This document shows, piece after piece, positions 8,409 to 17,017 of a DNA stretch of 64,000 nucleotides. The stretch's first letter is position 1, and every line of letters begins with the position of its first letter. Source of the stretch: Pseudomonas parasichuanensis (GTDB lineage: Bacteria; Pseudomonadota; Gammaproteobacteria; Pseudomonadales; Pseudomonadaceae); the NCBI RefSeq assembly GCF_021601385.1, contig NZ_BQHO01000002.1, positions 1 through 64,000 of the forward strand, read 5' to 3'. Under the pieces are notes generated by a model that was not told where the DNA came from, did not search any database, and was given only the letters and a program-made list of their open reading frames with translations. Position numbers and translations under genes: made by a program.

Positions 8409-9260
8409 TCAGTCGAAGACCACAGTCTTGTTGCCGTGCACCAGCACGCGGTCTTCGAGGTGGTAGCGCAGGCCACGGGCCAGCACCATCTTCTCCACGT
8501 CACGGCCGAAACGCACCATATCCTCGATGCTGTCGGCATGGCTGACGCGCACCACGTCCTGTTCGATGATCGGGCCGGCATCCAGCTCTTCGGTGACGTA
8601 ATGGCAGGTCGCGCCGATCAACTTCACGCCACGCAGCGCAGCCTGGTGATACGGCTTGGCACCGACGAACGACGGCAGGAAGCTGTGGTGGATGTTGATC
8701 ACCTTTTCCGCGAAGTCGCGGCACAGCTGTGGCGGAAGAATCTGCATGTAGCGCGCCAGCACCACCACGTCGGCACCGTGCTCCTGCACCAGTCGCGATA
8801 CCTCGGCAAAGGCCGGGGCCTTGTCCTTTGGGTCGACCGGTACATGGAAGAACGGAATCCCATGCCACTCGACCATGCTGCGCAGGTCGTCATGGTTGGA
8901 GATCACACAAGGGATCTCGCAATCCAGTTCATCGGTGTGCCAGCGGTGCAGCAGGTCGGCCAGGCAGTGGGACTCACGGCTGGCCATCAGCACCACACGC
9001 TTTTTCTGCGCCGAATCGGTGACGCGCCAGGTCATGGAGAACTCTTCGGCGATTGGCGCAAACGCCTCGCGGAACGCTTCGATGCCGAACGGCAGGGATT
9101 CGGCGCGGATTTCATGGCGCATGAAGAACCAGCCACTCTGTTCATCGGAGTGGTGGCTGGCCTCGTTGATCCAGCCATTATAGAGGGCCAGGAAATTACT
9201 GACTTTCGCCACGATGCCGACACGGTCGGGGCAGGCAATCACCAGTCGATAGGTGCGCAT
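8409..9260 (-). CDS. purU: Formyltetrahydrofolate deformylase
   Basis: A 283-residue PurU that hydrolyses 10-formyl-THF to THF and formate, balancing the one-carbon pool. It has an N-terminal ACT domain (about 1-85, RLVIACPDRVGIVAKV) and a C-terminal formyltransferase-like domain with LARYMQILP, INIHHSFLPSF (catalytic Asn/His) and GATCHYVTEELDAGPII (catalytic Asp). The frame is open to 9371, but the ATG at 9260 has GGAG 8 bases upstream and gives the normal family length. It is divergent from mvaT. Confidence 0.95.
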   Translation of the reverse strand: MRTYRLVIACPDRVGIVAKVSNFLALYNGWINEASHHSDEQSGWFFMRHEIRAESLPFGIEAFREAFAPIAEEFSMTWRVTDSAQKKRVVLMASRESHCLADLLHRWHTDELDCEIPCVISNHDDLRSMVEWHGIPFFHVPVDPKDKAPAFAEVSRLVQEHGADVVVLARYMQILPPQLCRDFAEKVINIHHSFLPSFVGAKPYHQAALRGVKLIGATCHYVTEELDAGPIIEQDVVRVSHADSIEDMVRFGRDVEKMVLARGLRYHLEDRVLVHGNKTVVFD

Positions 9261-9490
9261 GAGAGGGGCTCCAGAACTTCGCAAAGGCGCACATTCTAGC
9301 GGCCCGGGAGGAAAAACGCAGTATTGATCGACGGGCATTGCACGGGCGGTGATGAAGGAAAAAACGCACAAGCCTTCTCCCTTCTTCGCTAAGGGTTATA
9401 GAGATTTACCTGCCATCTATGTAAATTTTTTTTAACCTAACAGTGATCCGGCCATTGGCTGCTATTAATAGATTCATGACTTTTTAATTG

Positions 9491-9519
9491 TTTACTTGCG
9501 AGTACTGCCTGTCTATTAT
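9491..9519 (+). promoter_or_regulatory. Likely mvaT promoter
   Basis: TTTACT (9491-9496), a 17-base spacer, then TATTAT (9514-9519), about 40 bases before the mvaT start. The upstream DNA (about 9400-9490) is the most AT-rich in this part of the window, with T and A runs. H-NS-type proteins including MvaT bind such DNA, so autoregulation is plausible. Confidence 0.6.
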
Positions 9520-9560
9520 TGCCCGCACTGTCTCCCTGAACATGCATTAAGGAACACGCC

Positions 9561-9938
9561 ATGTCACTGATCAACGAATACCGCGCCACCGAAGAAGCCA
9601 TCAAAGAACTTCAAGCCCGCCTGGCCAACCTGTCCCAGGATGACAAGCTGAAGAAAGAACTGGAGTTCGAAGGCAAACTGCGCACCCTGATGGGCGAATA
9701 CTCCAAGTCGCTGCGTGACGTGATTGCCCTGCTCGACCCGGAAAGCAAACTGAGCAAGGCTCCACGCGGCGCCGCCAAGGTCACCGCCACCAAACGCGCA
9801 CGCAAGGTCAAGCAATACAAGAACCCGCACAACGGCGAGGTTATTGAAACCAAGGGTGGCAACCACAAGACCCTTAAAGAGTGGAAAGCCAAATGGGGCG
9901 GCGACGTCGTTGAAGGCTGGGCCACTCTGCTGGACTGA
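9561..9938 (+). CDS. mvaT: H-NS-family nucleoid protein MvaT (TurA type)
   Basis: A 125-residue xenogeneic silencer of the MvaT family. Residues 1-60 form the charged coiled-coil oligomerisation region, followed by a basic linker (TKRARKVKQYKNP) and the C-terminal DNA-binding domain. The minor-groove loop reads KGGN, matching the AT-pincer loop of MvaT, and the domain ends LKEWKAKWGGDVVEGWATLLD. It silences AT-rich and horizontally acquired DNA; in this window the AT-rich DNA ahead of the Fic gene would be a natural target (inference). AAGGA lies 8 bases before the ATG. A strong terminator follows. Confidence 0.95.
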   Translation: MSLINEYRATEEAIKELQARLANLSQDDKLKKELEFEGKLRTLMGEYSKSLRDVIALLDPESKLSKAPRGAAKVTATKRARKVKQYKNPHNGEVIETKGGNHKTLKEWKAKWGGDVVEGWATLLD

Positions 9939-9968
9939 TCCGCGTATTACGCAATCAGTTACAACTTG

Positions 9969-9996
9969 AAAAACGCCGGCTGCTGCCGGCGTTTTT
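9969..9996. terminator. Bidirectional terminator between mvaT and sbcB
   Basis: AAAAACGCCGGC (9969-9980), loop TGCT, GCCGGCGTTTTT (9985-9996). GC-rich stem with T runs on both strands, placed between convergent genes. Confidence 0.92.
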
Positions 9997-10010
9997 GTTT
10001 CCGCTTCAAT

Positions 10011-11441
10011 TCAAATCTGGAACTGCGCTTTCAACTGCCCAGCATGCACCTGCCAGGCATTCAATACCGCTCTCCCCGCTTCGTCAGCTTCGTTCCAGCA
10101 GCTCTGCAACGCCTGCTCGAAGTCTCCCAGGGTGTTCGGCGCGCCCATGGTCGGGTCGCTCAAGCGCAGCCGGCAGAATGCCTGCCAGCGCGCCTGCTCT
10201 TGCGCATCGAGGGTGTCGAAAAAGTTGCGCGCACGATAACGGAACAACAGCTCGGGCAAGCGTGAATCATCGAACATCCAGTGGCCCCTGCCCAACTGTG
10301 TCGGGTCTGTGGTACGTACTTGTTCACACAGGCGCCTGTCTCGATCACCGATGAATCCGTCGTACAACTGTTGTTCCGGATCCTCACACGGGGCGAAGTC
10401 TTCCTCCCCATAAATAATCTCCAGCTTGTCACGCCAATGGGCCTGCTGGCTGGCCAATTGCTCAGCGTGCTTGTGCAATTGCGCCATATCCATGCCCAAC
10501 CGTTGTTGATCGGCAGGGCGCACTACCGACAAGGGTGCCAACACCGGGCAGCGATTGACGTGCACCAACTTCAACGGCACAGGTAGTTCACCTTCAGCCA
10601 GCGCTTCGCGCCGCGTGTACAACCGCTGACGCAGCACCTCGGCACTTTCCTGCAGCAGCGGTGAAGTTTCCTGCCCCAGGTCACAGACAATCAACGCATT
10701 GCGATTACGCGGATGCCAGGCCAATGGCAGCACCACGCCGATGTAATTACGCTGGGCAGAGAAACGCCCTGAAACATGTACCAAAGGCTGCAACAGGCGA
10801 ATCTGCTCCATCACTTTGTGCTTGCTGCGCAACTGGAACAACCAGTCATAGAGTTTCGGTTGTTTCTCACGAATCAGCCGCGCCAGGGCAATGGTCGCCC
10901 GTACGTCGGACAGCGCTTCGTGGGCGTGGCCATGGTCGATGCCATTGGCCTTGCTGAGCAGCTCCAGGCGTAGGCTGGTGCGCCCCTCCTGCTGCGGCCA
11001 GACAATCCCTTCAGGGCGCAGGGCATAGGCGGTGCGCACCACGTCGATCAGATCCCAACGGCTGTTGCCGCCCTGCCATTCGCGGGCATAGGGGTCGAAA
11101 AAGTTGCGATAAAGGCTGTAGCGGGTGACTTCGTCATCAAAGCGCAAGGTGTTATAGCCGGCCCCACAGGTGCCTGGGCGAGCCAACTGCTCATGGATGC
11201 GCGTCATGAACTCAGCTTCGCACAAGCCCTGGCTGGCCAGTTGCTGCGGCGTGATACCGGTCACCAGGCACGCCGCGGGGTGCGGCAGGATGTCATCGGA
11301 GGGGCGGCAATAGAGGCTGATCGGCGCCTCGATCTCGTTGAGGTCGAGGTCGGTGCGCACACCGGCAACCTGCAACGGGCGATCGTTACGTGGGTTGATG
11401 CCGGTGGTTTCGTAGTCGTGCCAGAAGATGCTGGAGCTCAC
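10011..11441 (-). CDS. sbcB: Exodeoxyribonuclease I
   Basis: A 476-residue 3'-5' single-strand exonuclease acting in recombination and repair. The DnaQ-like domain has its acidic residues in IFWHDYETTG (ExoI, DxE), GYNTLRFDDEVTR (ExoII) and HEALSDVRATIALA (ExoIII, HxxxxD). The exonuclease I C-terminal region follows, with GHWMFDDSRLPELLFRYRARNF. I chose the GTG at 11441 (MSSSIFWH), since AGGAAG lies 5 bases upstream; the frame also opens with TTG at 11459, with no such signal. It converges with mvaT. Confidence 0.94.
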   Translation of the reverse strand: MSSSIFWHDYETTGINPRNDRPLQVAGVRTDLDLNEIEAPISLYCRPSDDILPHPAACLVTGITPQQLASQGLCEAEFMTRIHEQLARPGTCGAGYNTLRFDDEVTRYSLYRNFFDPYAREWQGGNSRWDLIDVVRTAYALRPEGIVWPQQEGRTSLRLELLSKANGIDHGHAHEALSDVRATIALARLIREKQPKLYDWLFQLRSKHKVMEQIRLLQPLVHVSGRFSAQRNYIGVVLPLAWHPRNRNALIVCDLGQETSPLLQESAEVLRQRLYTRREALAEGELPVPLKLVHVNRCPVLAPLSVVRPADQQRLGMDMAQLHKHAEQLASQQAHWRDKLEIIYGEEDFAPCEDPEQQLYDGFIGDRDRRLCEQVRTTDPTQLGRGHWMFDDSRLPELLFRYRARNFFDTLDAQEQARWQAFCRLRLSDPTMGAPNTLGDFEQALQSCWNEADEAGRAVLNAWQVHAGQLKAQFQI

Positions 11442-11503
11442 GGGGTCTTCCTGTAACAAGGTCGACCAGAGTCTAGCGGGCGTAGCGGCGCGAGGGCCAG
11501 CGT

Positions 11504-11863
11504 TCAGGCAGAGGCGTTGAGCGGGCGAAAACTGAAGTAGTCGCGCAGGGAGCGCACGAAATCATCGTATTCCTGAGGCGCCTGCAGCAGCATGAAGCCG
11601 GCATCGTAATGCCCCGGCGTCTCGTCTTCGCGGCACCACAGGCAACTGGCGGTAAGGTTGATGAATTGATGCCCGCCGCCGGCCAGTGGCACGCGCAGTT
11701 GCAGCTCGAAGTCCGGCCCCACCAGCACCGGCAACTGGCTGATGAGCATCAGGCCGTCTTCGGAGGCGTTGCCCAGGTAACCGATCTGCTGGTCGGTAAA
11801 GCGGTTGAAGACCTTCAGTACGCAAGGCAGTTGATGGCGTTGTATATGGCGTTCGATAAACAT
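11504..11863 (-). CDS. PilZ-domain protein, candidate c-di-GMP receptor
   Basis: A 119-residue single PilZ domain. Both c-di-GMP binding signatures are visible: RxxxR as RHIQR near residue 4, and (D/N)xSxxG as NASEDG near residue 33. The rest is a beta barrel with a short C-terminal helix. It should bind c-di-GMP and pass the signal to an unknown partner. The frame is open to 11902, but the ATG at 11863 puts the RxxxR motif at the very N-terminus, as in single-domain PilZ proteins. It sits between sbcB and a lipoprotein gene. Confidence 0.85.
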   Translation of the reverse strand: MFIERHIQRHQLPCVLKVFNRFTDQQIGYLGNASEDGLMLISQLPVLVGPDFELQLRVPLAGGGHQFINLTASCLWCREDETPGHYDAGFMLLQAPQEYDDFVRSLRDYFSFRPLNASA

Positions 11864-11976
11864 GGCGGCTGTGCATTCCCGTACCCGGAGCCAGGAAGAC
11901 AAGGTACTGGCAGTGATCGTTACAACTTGTTTAACAGATTAGCCCAGCCCGATGGGCCATTTCCATGAAATCGGCG

Positions 11977-12002
11977 ACACCTTGGGATTAACGCCAAGGT
12001 GT
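11977..12002. repeat. Stem-loop spanning the stop codon of the lipoprotein gene
   Basis: ACACCTTGG (11977-11985) and CCAAGGTGT (11994-12002) are a perfect 9-bp inverted repeat; the 8-base loop contains the TAA stop of the minus-strand lipoprotein gene. No T run follows, so it is not a classical terminator. Confidence 0.6.
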
Positions 12003-12371
12003 ACCTGTTGCCGGGCTGGCCACCGCCGATTCACCGCGCAGATGGCCCAGCTTCTCCAGGGTCTGCAGGCGGGCCTGGGCGCGATAGGCGTATTCATTGC
12101 GCGGGTACTGCTGGATCAGGTACTGGTAGGTCTGCGCTGCATCGACATACAGCTTTTGCCGCTCCAGGCACTGGCCACGCAGCAGCGACACTTCCGGGTG
12201 GATGAACGGCCGTGCGCGGCTGGTGCGGTCGACCTGCGACAGCTCCAGCATGACCCGCGAGCAGTCGCCACGGTCATAGGCGCGGTAGGCATTGTTCAAA
12301 TGGTGGTCCATGGACCAGCGGGTGCAGCCGACGACACTGGCCGCCATGGTCAATATGATCAGGGTGCGCAT
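11988..12371 (-). CDS. Small TPR-type lipoprotein
   Basis: A 127-residue predicted lipoprotein: signal peptide with lipobox VVGC (Cys 16), then helical repeats resembling TPRs (LNNAYRAYDRGDCSRVMLELS and DAAQTYQYLIQQYPRNEYAYRA). Such proteins usually scaffold envelope complexes, but the role of this one is unknown. It is divergent from pykA; a perfect hairpin lies between the two genes. The stop codon sits in the loop of another hairpin. Confidence 0.8.
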   Translation of the reverse strand: MRTLIILTMAASVVGCTRWSMDHHLNNAYRAYDRGDCSRVMLELSQVDRTSRARPFIHPEVSLLRGQCLERQKLYVDAAQTYQYLIQQYPRNEYAYRAQARLQTLEKLGHLRGESAVASPATGTPWR

Positions 12372-12457
12372 GAGAACTCTCCTTTGATGGGCAGTGTATC
12401 GGCCTGTTCCACCAAATCTTCACAGGCTTTTGCAAGCATACGCCTACCGTTCAAACG

Positions 12458-12481
12458 CTACCTTCGTACACACGAAGGTAG
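12458..12481. promoter_or_regulatory. Perfect inverted repeat upstream of pykA
   Basis: CTACCTTCG (12458-12466), 6-base gap, CGAAGGTAG (12473-12481). It lies 71 bases before the pykA ATG and 86 bases before the divergent lipoprotein start. No T run is present on either side, so it looks like an operator or leader hairpin and not a terminator. The binding protein is unknown. Confidence 0.5.
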
Positions 12482-12552
12482 TGCAACGGAACAATGACTA
12501 CAGCTCAATTGAGGAGTAGCCTTTCGCTGCGCTTCACTATAGGAGTCTGTGC

Positions 12553-14007
12553 ATGACCATCCGCCGTACCAAAATCGTCGCCACCCTTGGCCCCGCCAGC
12601 AACTCGCCGGAAGTGATCGAACAACTGATCCTTGCCGGCCTGGACGTGGCACGCCTGAACTTCTCCCACGGCACCCCGGACGAGCACAAGGCCCGCGCCC
12701 GCCTGATCCGCGACATCGCCGCCAAGAACGGCCGCCACGTCGCACTGCTGGGCGACCTGCAGGGTCCCAAGATCCGCATCGCCAAGTTCGCCAACAAGCG
12801 CATCGAACTGAAAGTCGGTGACAAGTTCACCTTCTCCACCGCCCACCCGCTCACCGAAGGCAACCAGGACATCGTCGGCATCGATTACCCCGACCTGGTC
12901 AAGGACTGCGGCGTCGGAGACGAACTGCTGCTCGATGACGGCCGCGTGGTCATGCGCGTCGAGACCGCCACCAGCGACGCCCTGCATTGCGTGGTGATCA
13001 TCGGTGGCCCGCTGTCCGACCACAAAGGCATTAACCGCAAGGGTGGCGGCCTGACCGCGCCGGCCCTGACCGAAAAAGACAAGGCCGACATCAAGCTGGC
13101 AGCGGAAATGGACCTGGACTACCTGGCCGTCTCCTTCCCGCGTGACGCCAGCGACATGGAATACGCCCGCAAGCTGCGTGACGAAGCCGGCGGCAGCGCC
13201 TGGCTGGTGGCCAAGATCGAACGCGCCGAAGCGGTGGCCGACGACGAAACCCTCGACCAGCTGATCCTCGCCTCCGACGCGGTGATGGTTGCCCGTGGCG
13301 ACCTGGGCGTGGAAATCGGCGACGCCGAGCTGATCGCCATCCAGAAGAAGATCATCCAGCACGCCCGCCGCAACAACAAAGCGGTGATCGTCGCGACCCA
13401 GATGATGGAGTCGATGATCCAGAACCCGATGCCGACCCGCGCCGAAGTGTCCGACGTGGCCAACGCCGTGCTGGACAACACCGACGCGGTGATGCTGTCG
13501 GCCGAAAGCGCCGCCGGCAGCTACCCGATCGAAGCCGTCCAGGCCATGGCGCGCATCTGCTCGGGCGCCGAAAAGCACCCGACCAGCCAGAAGTCCAGCC
13601 ACCGCCTGCACACCACCTTCGAGCGCTGCGACGAGTCCATCGCCCTGGCGGCGATGTACACCGCCAACCACTTCCCCGGCGTCAAGGCGATCATCGCCCT
13701 CACCGAAAGTGGCTACACCCCGCTGATCATGTCGCGCCTGCGCTCGCACGTGCCGATCTTCGCGCTGTCGCCGCACCGTGCCACCCAGGCCCGTGCCAAC
13801 ATGTTCCGCGGCGTCTACCCGATCGCCTTCGACCCGGCCTCGCTGCCGGCCGACAAGGTCAGCCAGGCGGCGGTGGACGAGCTGCTCAAGCGTGGCCTGG
13901 TGGAGCAAGGTGACTGGGTCATCCTCACCAAGGGCGACAGCTACCACACCATCGGTGGCACCAACGGCATGAAGATCCTGCATGTCGGTGATCCGCTGGT
14001 CGGCTGA
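12553..14007 (+). CDS. pykA: Pyruvate kinase (PykA type)
   Basis: A 484-residue pyruvate kinase converting PEP and ADP to pyruvate and ATP, the last step of the lower glycolytic/Entner-Doudoroff route. Landmarks: RRTKIVATLGPAS, NFSHGTPDEH, GDLQGPKIRI, the catalytic Lys in WLVAKIERAEAV, and the Mg-binding MVARGDLGVEIG, followed by ATQMMESMIQNPMPTRAE. The C-terminal regulatory domain is complete. The length and gene order (next to a ferredoxin reductase and fumarase) match PykA of other pseudomonads. The inverted repeat 71 bases upstream may control it. Confidence 0.96.
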   Translation: MTIRRTKIVATLGPASNSPEVIEQLILAGLDVARLNFSHGTPDEHKARARLIRDIAAKNGRHVALLGDLQGPKIRIAKFANKRIELKVGDKFTFSTAHPLTEGNQDIVGIDYPDLVKDCGVGDELLLDDGRVVMRVETATSDALHCVVIIGGPLSDHKGINRKGGGLTAPALTEKDKADIKLAAEMDLDYLAVSFPRDASDMEYARKLRDEAGGSAWLVAKIERAEAVADDETLDQLILASDAVMVARGDLGVEIGDAELIAIQKKIIQHARRNNKAVIVATQMMESMIQNPMPTRAEVSDVANAVLDNTDAVMLSAESAAGSYPIEAVQAMARICSGAEKHPTSQKSSHRLHTTFERCDESIALAAMYTANHFPGVKAIIALTESGYTPLIMSRLRSHVPIFALSPHRATQARANMFRGVYPIAFDPASLPADKVSQAAVDELLKRGLVEQGDWVILTKGDSYHTIGGTNGMKILHVGDPLVG

Positions 14008-14009
14008 TC

Positions 14010-14084
14010 GGCTTCAGGCCCCATCGCCGGCAAGCCGGCTCCCACAAAGTTTCCTGTGGGAGCTGGCTTGCCAGCGATGAAGCC
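14010..14084. repeat. REP element pair (GCCGGCAAGCCGGCTCCCAC type)
   Basis: Two inverted REP copies form a long hairpin between pykA and the convergent ferredoxin reductase gene: ATCGCCGGCAAGCCGGCTCCCAC on the left pairs with TGTGGGAGCTGGCTTGCC on the right, bounded by GGCTTCA/TGAAGCC. Confidence 0.92.
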
Positions 14085-14095
14085 ACTGCAATTCT

Positions 14096-15016
14096 TCAGG
14101 CGTGTTCAGTGAACACATCCGCCAGCACCTGATTACGCGGCACCCCGGCAATGAACAGCCGCCGGGCGAACCGCTCGACACTCCCCGGCGCCCCGCACAG
14201 CAATGCCATCGTTTGCCGCGATGACGGCCGCAACGTCGCCAATGCCTCATCCAGCTGGTCTGCCAGCACCAATTCGACACTCACCCCAGCCATGCGCATC
14301 AACGGTTCGGCCAGGTAGTGCCCAGCCCGATCGCGTGCCACATGCAGCACCTTGATTTCCCCCTGATGCCCCTGGCGCAGCGCTTCGCGCAGGATGCCCC
14401 ATAACGGTGCCAGCCCGGTGCCCGCCGCCAGCAACCAGAGCGGACGCGCCTGCCAGTCCGGGTCGTAATGCAACGCGCCGCCGCGCAGTTCGCCCAGCCT
14501 CAGTTCATCCCCTACCTGCAACTGCCTGGCCCGGTCGCAGAATGCCCCCGAACGCCTGCAATCCAGGTGAAATTCCAGAAATGGCTCTTCACCCGGCAAG
14601 CTCGCCAGGGAATAGGGCCGTGCAACATCACCGCACCACAACACCTGGTGCTGGCCCGCCTGGTAGCGCAATGGCCGCTCGGGCATCAGCCGCAGGCGCA
14701 GCACGTCGCCGAACCCGGTCAGTTCGCTGACCGTAGCAGCAATACCGTCGCGTCGAGGGTCGAACAGTTCCACGACCAGGTCACTGTTGACCGAGCACTG
14801 GCAAGCCAGGCGCCAGCCTTGTTCGCGCTTGTCCTGCGCCAGGGCCTCGGGCTTCGCATCCCCGGGCACGCCGTCCAGGCAACGCACCAGGCAGGCGTGG
14901 CAACTGCCGGCGCGGCAACTGTAGGGCACGGCGCAGCCGACGCCGTTGAGCGCATCGAGCAGATTGCTGGCGGGCGGTACCGTGAAGCGGCGCTCGCCCA
15001 CGCGAAGTTCGGGCAT
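14096..15016 (-). CDS. 2Fe-2S ferredoxin-NAD(P)H oxidoreductase
   Basis: A 306-residue electron-transfer protein with an N-terminal plant-type ferredoxin domain: cluster Cys in CRAGSCHAC (about 35-43) and a later Cys in the RLACQCS stretch. An FAD-binding domain follows (RPYSLASLP, the RxYSL motif), then an NAD(P)-binding domain (LLAAGTGLAPLWGILR). The layout resembles the reductase parts of phenol or benzoate oxygenases. No oxygenase is nearby, so its electron acceptor is unknown. The frame is open to 15175 but that part is REP sequence; the ATG at 15016 gives a normal N-terminus. Confidence 0.87.
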   Translation of the reverse strand: MPELRVGERRFTVPPASNLLDALNGVGCAVPYSCRAGSCHACLVRCLDGVPGDAKPEALAQDKREQGWRLACQCSVNSDLVVELFDPRRDGIAATVSELTGFGDVLRLRLMPERPLRYQAGQHQVLWCGDVARPYSLASLPGEEPFLEFHLDCRRSGAFCDRARQLQVGDELRLGELRGGALHYDPDWQARPLWLLAAGTGLAPLWGILREALRQGHQGEIKVLHVARDRAGHYLAEPLMRMAGVSVELVLADQLDEALATLRPSSRQTMALLCGAPGSVERFARRLFIAGVPRNQVLADVFTEHA

Positions 15017-15045
15017 GTTCGGTTCTCTTCTTGACTTAGCAGGTC

Positions 15046-15134
15046 CCTGTGGGAGCGGGCTTGCCCGCGAACACCGGCGCAGCCGGTGCCATCCACCGTG
15101 TCGCTTGCTTCGCGGGCAAGCCCGCTCCCACAGG
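15046..15134. repeat. REP element pair (GGGAGCGGGCTTGCCCGCG type)
   Basis: CCTGTGGGAGCGGGCTTGCC (15046-15065) is repeated in inverse orientation ending at 15134, with a smaller CACCGGC/GCCGGTG stem between. It lies between divergent ferredoxin reductase and fumarase genes. Confidence 0.92.
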
Positions 15135-15423
15135 CTACGCGGTTCGTTGGCGAAATCGATTCCAACGCTCAACAAAAGCTGGATGCTCTTCTCAAGGCAA
15201 CCAGCCCACTCAATCCTACCTCCACAGCAAAAACGATGCCCGCCCCGCAGCCGACCAAGGTCCAGACCACCCGCAGGTGTTTCCCACGGCGGGGCGCGGT
15301 ATACTGCCGCGCCTTTTTGCCCCGGCCCGACCAGCCGGAGCCTTGCCAGGCACTGCCGACATACCGGTGTGCGTTGTCGGTGTGCCTATTTGAATGTTCC
15401 CGTCTTTAAGAGGAGCGCGCTGC

Positions 15424-16944
15424 ATGACCGTGATCAAGCAAGACGACCTGATTCAGAGCGTTGCCGACGCCCTGCAATTCATCTCGTACTACCACCCCGT
15501 CGACTTCATCCAGGCGATGCACGAGGCCTACCTGCGTGAAGAGTCGCCCGCCGCGCGTGACTCGATCGCCCAGATCCTGATCAACTCGCGCATGTGCGCC
15601 ACCGGCCACCGCCCGATCTGCCAGGACACCGGCATCGTCACCGTGTTCGTGCGCGTGGGCATGGACGTACGCTGGGACGCCACCCTGAGCGTCGACGACA
15701 TGATCAACGAAGGTGTGCGCCGCGCCTACAACCTGCCCGAGAACGTCCTGCGCGCCTCGATCCTGGCCGACCCGGCCGGTGCCCGCAAGAACACCAAGGA
15801 CAACACCCCGGCCGTCATCCACTACTCCATCGTCCCCGGCGACAAGGTCGAAGTCGATGTCGCAGCCAAGGGCGGCGGCTCGGAGAACAAGTCGAAGATG
15901 GCCATGCTCAACCCGTCCGACTCGATCGTCGACTGGGTGCTCAAGACCGTCCCGACCATGGGCGCTGGCTGGTGCCCGCCTGGCATGCTCGGCATCGGCA
16001 TCGGCGGTACCGCCGAGAAAGCCGCGGTCATGGCCAAGGAAGTGTTGATGGAGTCCATCGACATTCATGAACTCAAGGCCCGTGGCCCGCAGAACCGCAT
16101 CGAAGAGATCCGCCTGGAGCTGTTCGACAAGGTCAATCAGCTGGGCATCGGCGCCCAGGGCCTGGGCGGCCTGACCACCGTGCTCGACGTCAAGATCATG
16201 GACTACCCGACCCACGCCGCCTCGCTGCCGGTGTGCATGATCCCCAACTGCGCCGCCACCCGTCACGCCCACTTCGTGCTCGACGGTTCCGGCCCTGCCG
16301 AGCTGGAAGCGCCGTCGCTGGACGCCTACCCGGAAATCGTCTGGGAAGCCGGCCCAAGCGCCCGCCGCGTCAACCTCGACGAAATCACCCCGGAAGAAGT
16401 CGCCAGCTGGCAGCCAGGCGAGACCATCCTGCTCAACGGCAAGATGCTCACCGGCCGCGACGCCGCGCACAAGCGCATGGTCGAGATGCTCAACCGCGGC
16501 GAAGCGCTGCCGGTCGACCTCAAAGGCCGCTTCATCTATTACGTCGGCCCGGTCGACCCGGTCGGTGACGAAGTGGTAGGCCCAGCCGGCCCGACCACCG
16601 CCACCCGCATGGACAAGTTCACCCGCCAGATCCTCGAGCAGACCGGCCTGTTGGGCATGATCGGCAAGTCCGAACGTGGCCCGACCGCCATCGAAGCGAT
16701 CAAGGACAACAAGGCCGTGTACCTGATGGCCGTCGGCGGCGCCGCCTACCTGGTGGCCCAGGCCATCCGCAAATCGAAGGTCCTGGCCTTCGCCGAGCTG
16801 GGCATGGAAGCGATCTATGAGTTCGAAGTGAAGGACATGCCGGTCACCGTCGCGGTGGACAGCAAAGGTGAATCGGTACACATCACCGGCCCTGCGCTGT
16901 GGCAGAGCAAGATTGCCGAAAGCCTGGCAGTCGAAGTGAAGTAA
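15424..16944 (+). CDS. fumA: Fumarate hydratase, class I (iron-sulfur)
   Basis: A 506-residue class I fumarase, an oxygen-sensitive 4Fe-4S enzyme of the TCA cycle converting fumarate and malate. N-terminal domain: GHRPICQDTGIVTVFVRVG (a cluster Cys) and GGGSENKSKMAMLNPSD. C-terminal beta domain: LNGKMLTGRDAAHKRM and YYVGPVDPVGDEVVGPAGPTTATRMD. Cys pairs in LPVCMIPNCAATRH supply other cluster ligands. AGAGGAG lies 9 bases before the ATG at 15424; the frame opens 10 codons earlier without support. TATACT at 15300-15305 could be a -10. A REP element follows the stop. Confidence 0.95.
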   Translation: MTVIKQDDLIQSVADALQFISYYHPVDFIQAMHEAYLREESPAARDSIAQILINSRMCATGHRPICQDTGIVTVFVRVGMDVRWDATLSVDDMINEGVRRAYNLPENVLRASILADPAGARKNTKDNTPAVIHYSIVPGDKVEVDVAAKGGGSENKSKMAMLNPSDSIVDWVLKTVPTMGAGWCPPGMLGIGIGGTAEKAAVMAKEVLMESIDIHELKARGPQNRIEEIRLELFDKVNQLGIGAQGLGGLTTVLDVKIMDYPTHAASLPVCMIPNCAATRHAHFVLDGSGPAELEAPSLDAYPEIVWEAGPSARRVNLDEITPEEVASWQPGETILLNGKMLTGRDAAHKRMVEMLNRGEALPVDLKGRFIYYVGPVDPVGDEVVGPAGPTTATRMDKFTRQILEQTGLLGMIGKSERGPTAIEAIKDNKAVYLMAVGGAAYLVAQAIRKSKVLAFAELGMEAIYEFEVKDMPVTVAVDSKGESVHITGPALWQSKIAESLAVEVK

Positions 16945-16958
16945 ACCTGCTGTAACAG

Positions 16959-17003
16959 AGCCCGTTCCCATACCTCGTGGGAGCGGGCTTGCCCCGCGAT
17001 ATG
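16959..17003. repeat. REP element, shortened
   Basis: CCCGTTCCCA (16961-16970) and TGGGAGCGGG (16978-16987) form a 10-bp stem with one mismatch pair, followed by CTTGCCCCGCGAT. It sits between the convergent fumarase and hydrolase genes. Confidence 0.85.
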
Positions 17004-17017
17004 AGCCGTCACTGTTT

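Noticed and set aside
15406-16971. 521-codon minus-strand frame across fumarase
   Set aside because: Antisense shadow of a well-supported fumarase gene; same holds for 12505-13983 over pykA.
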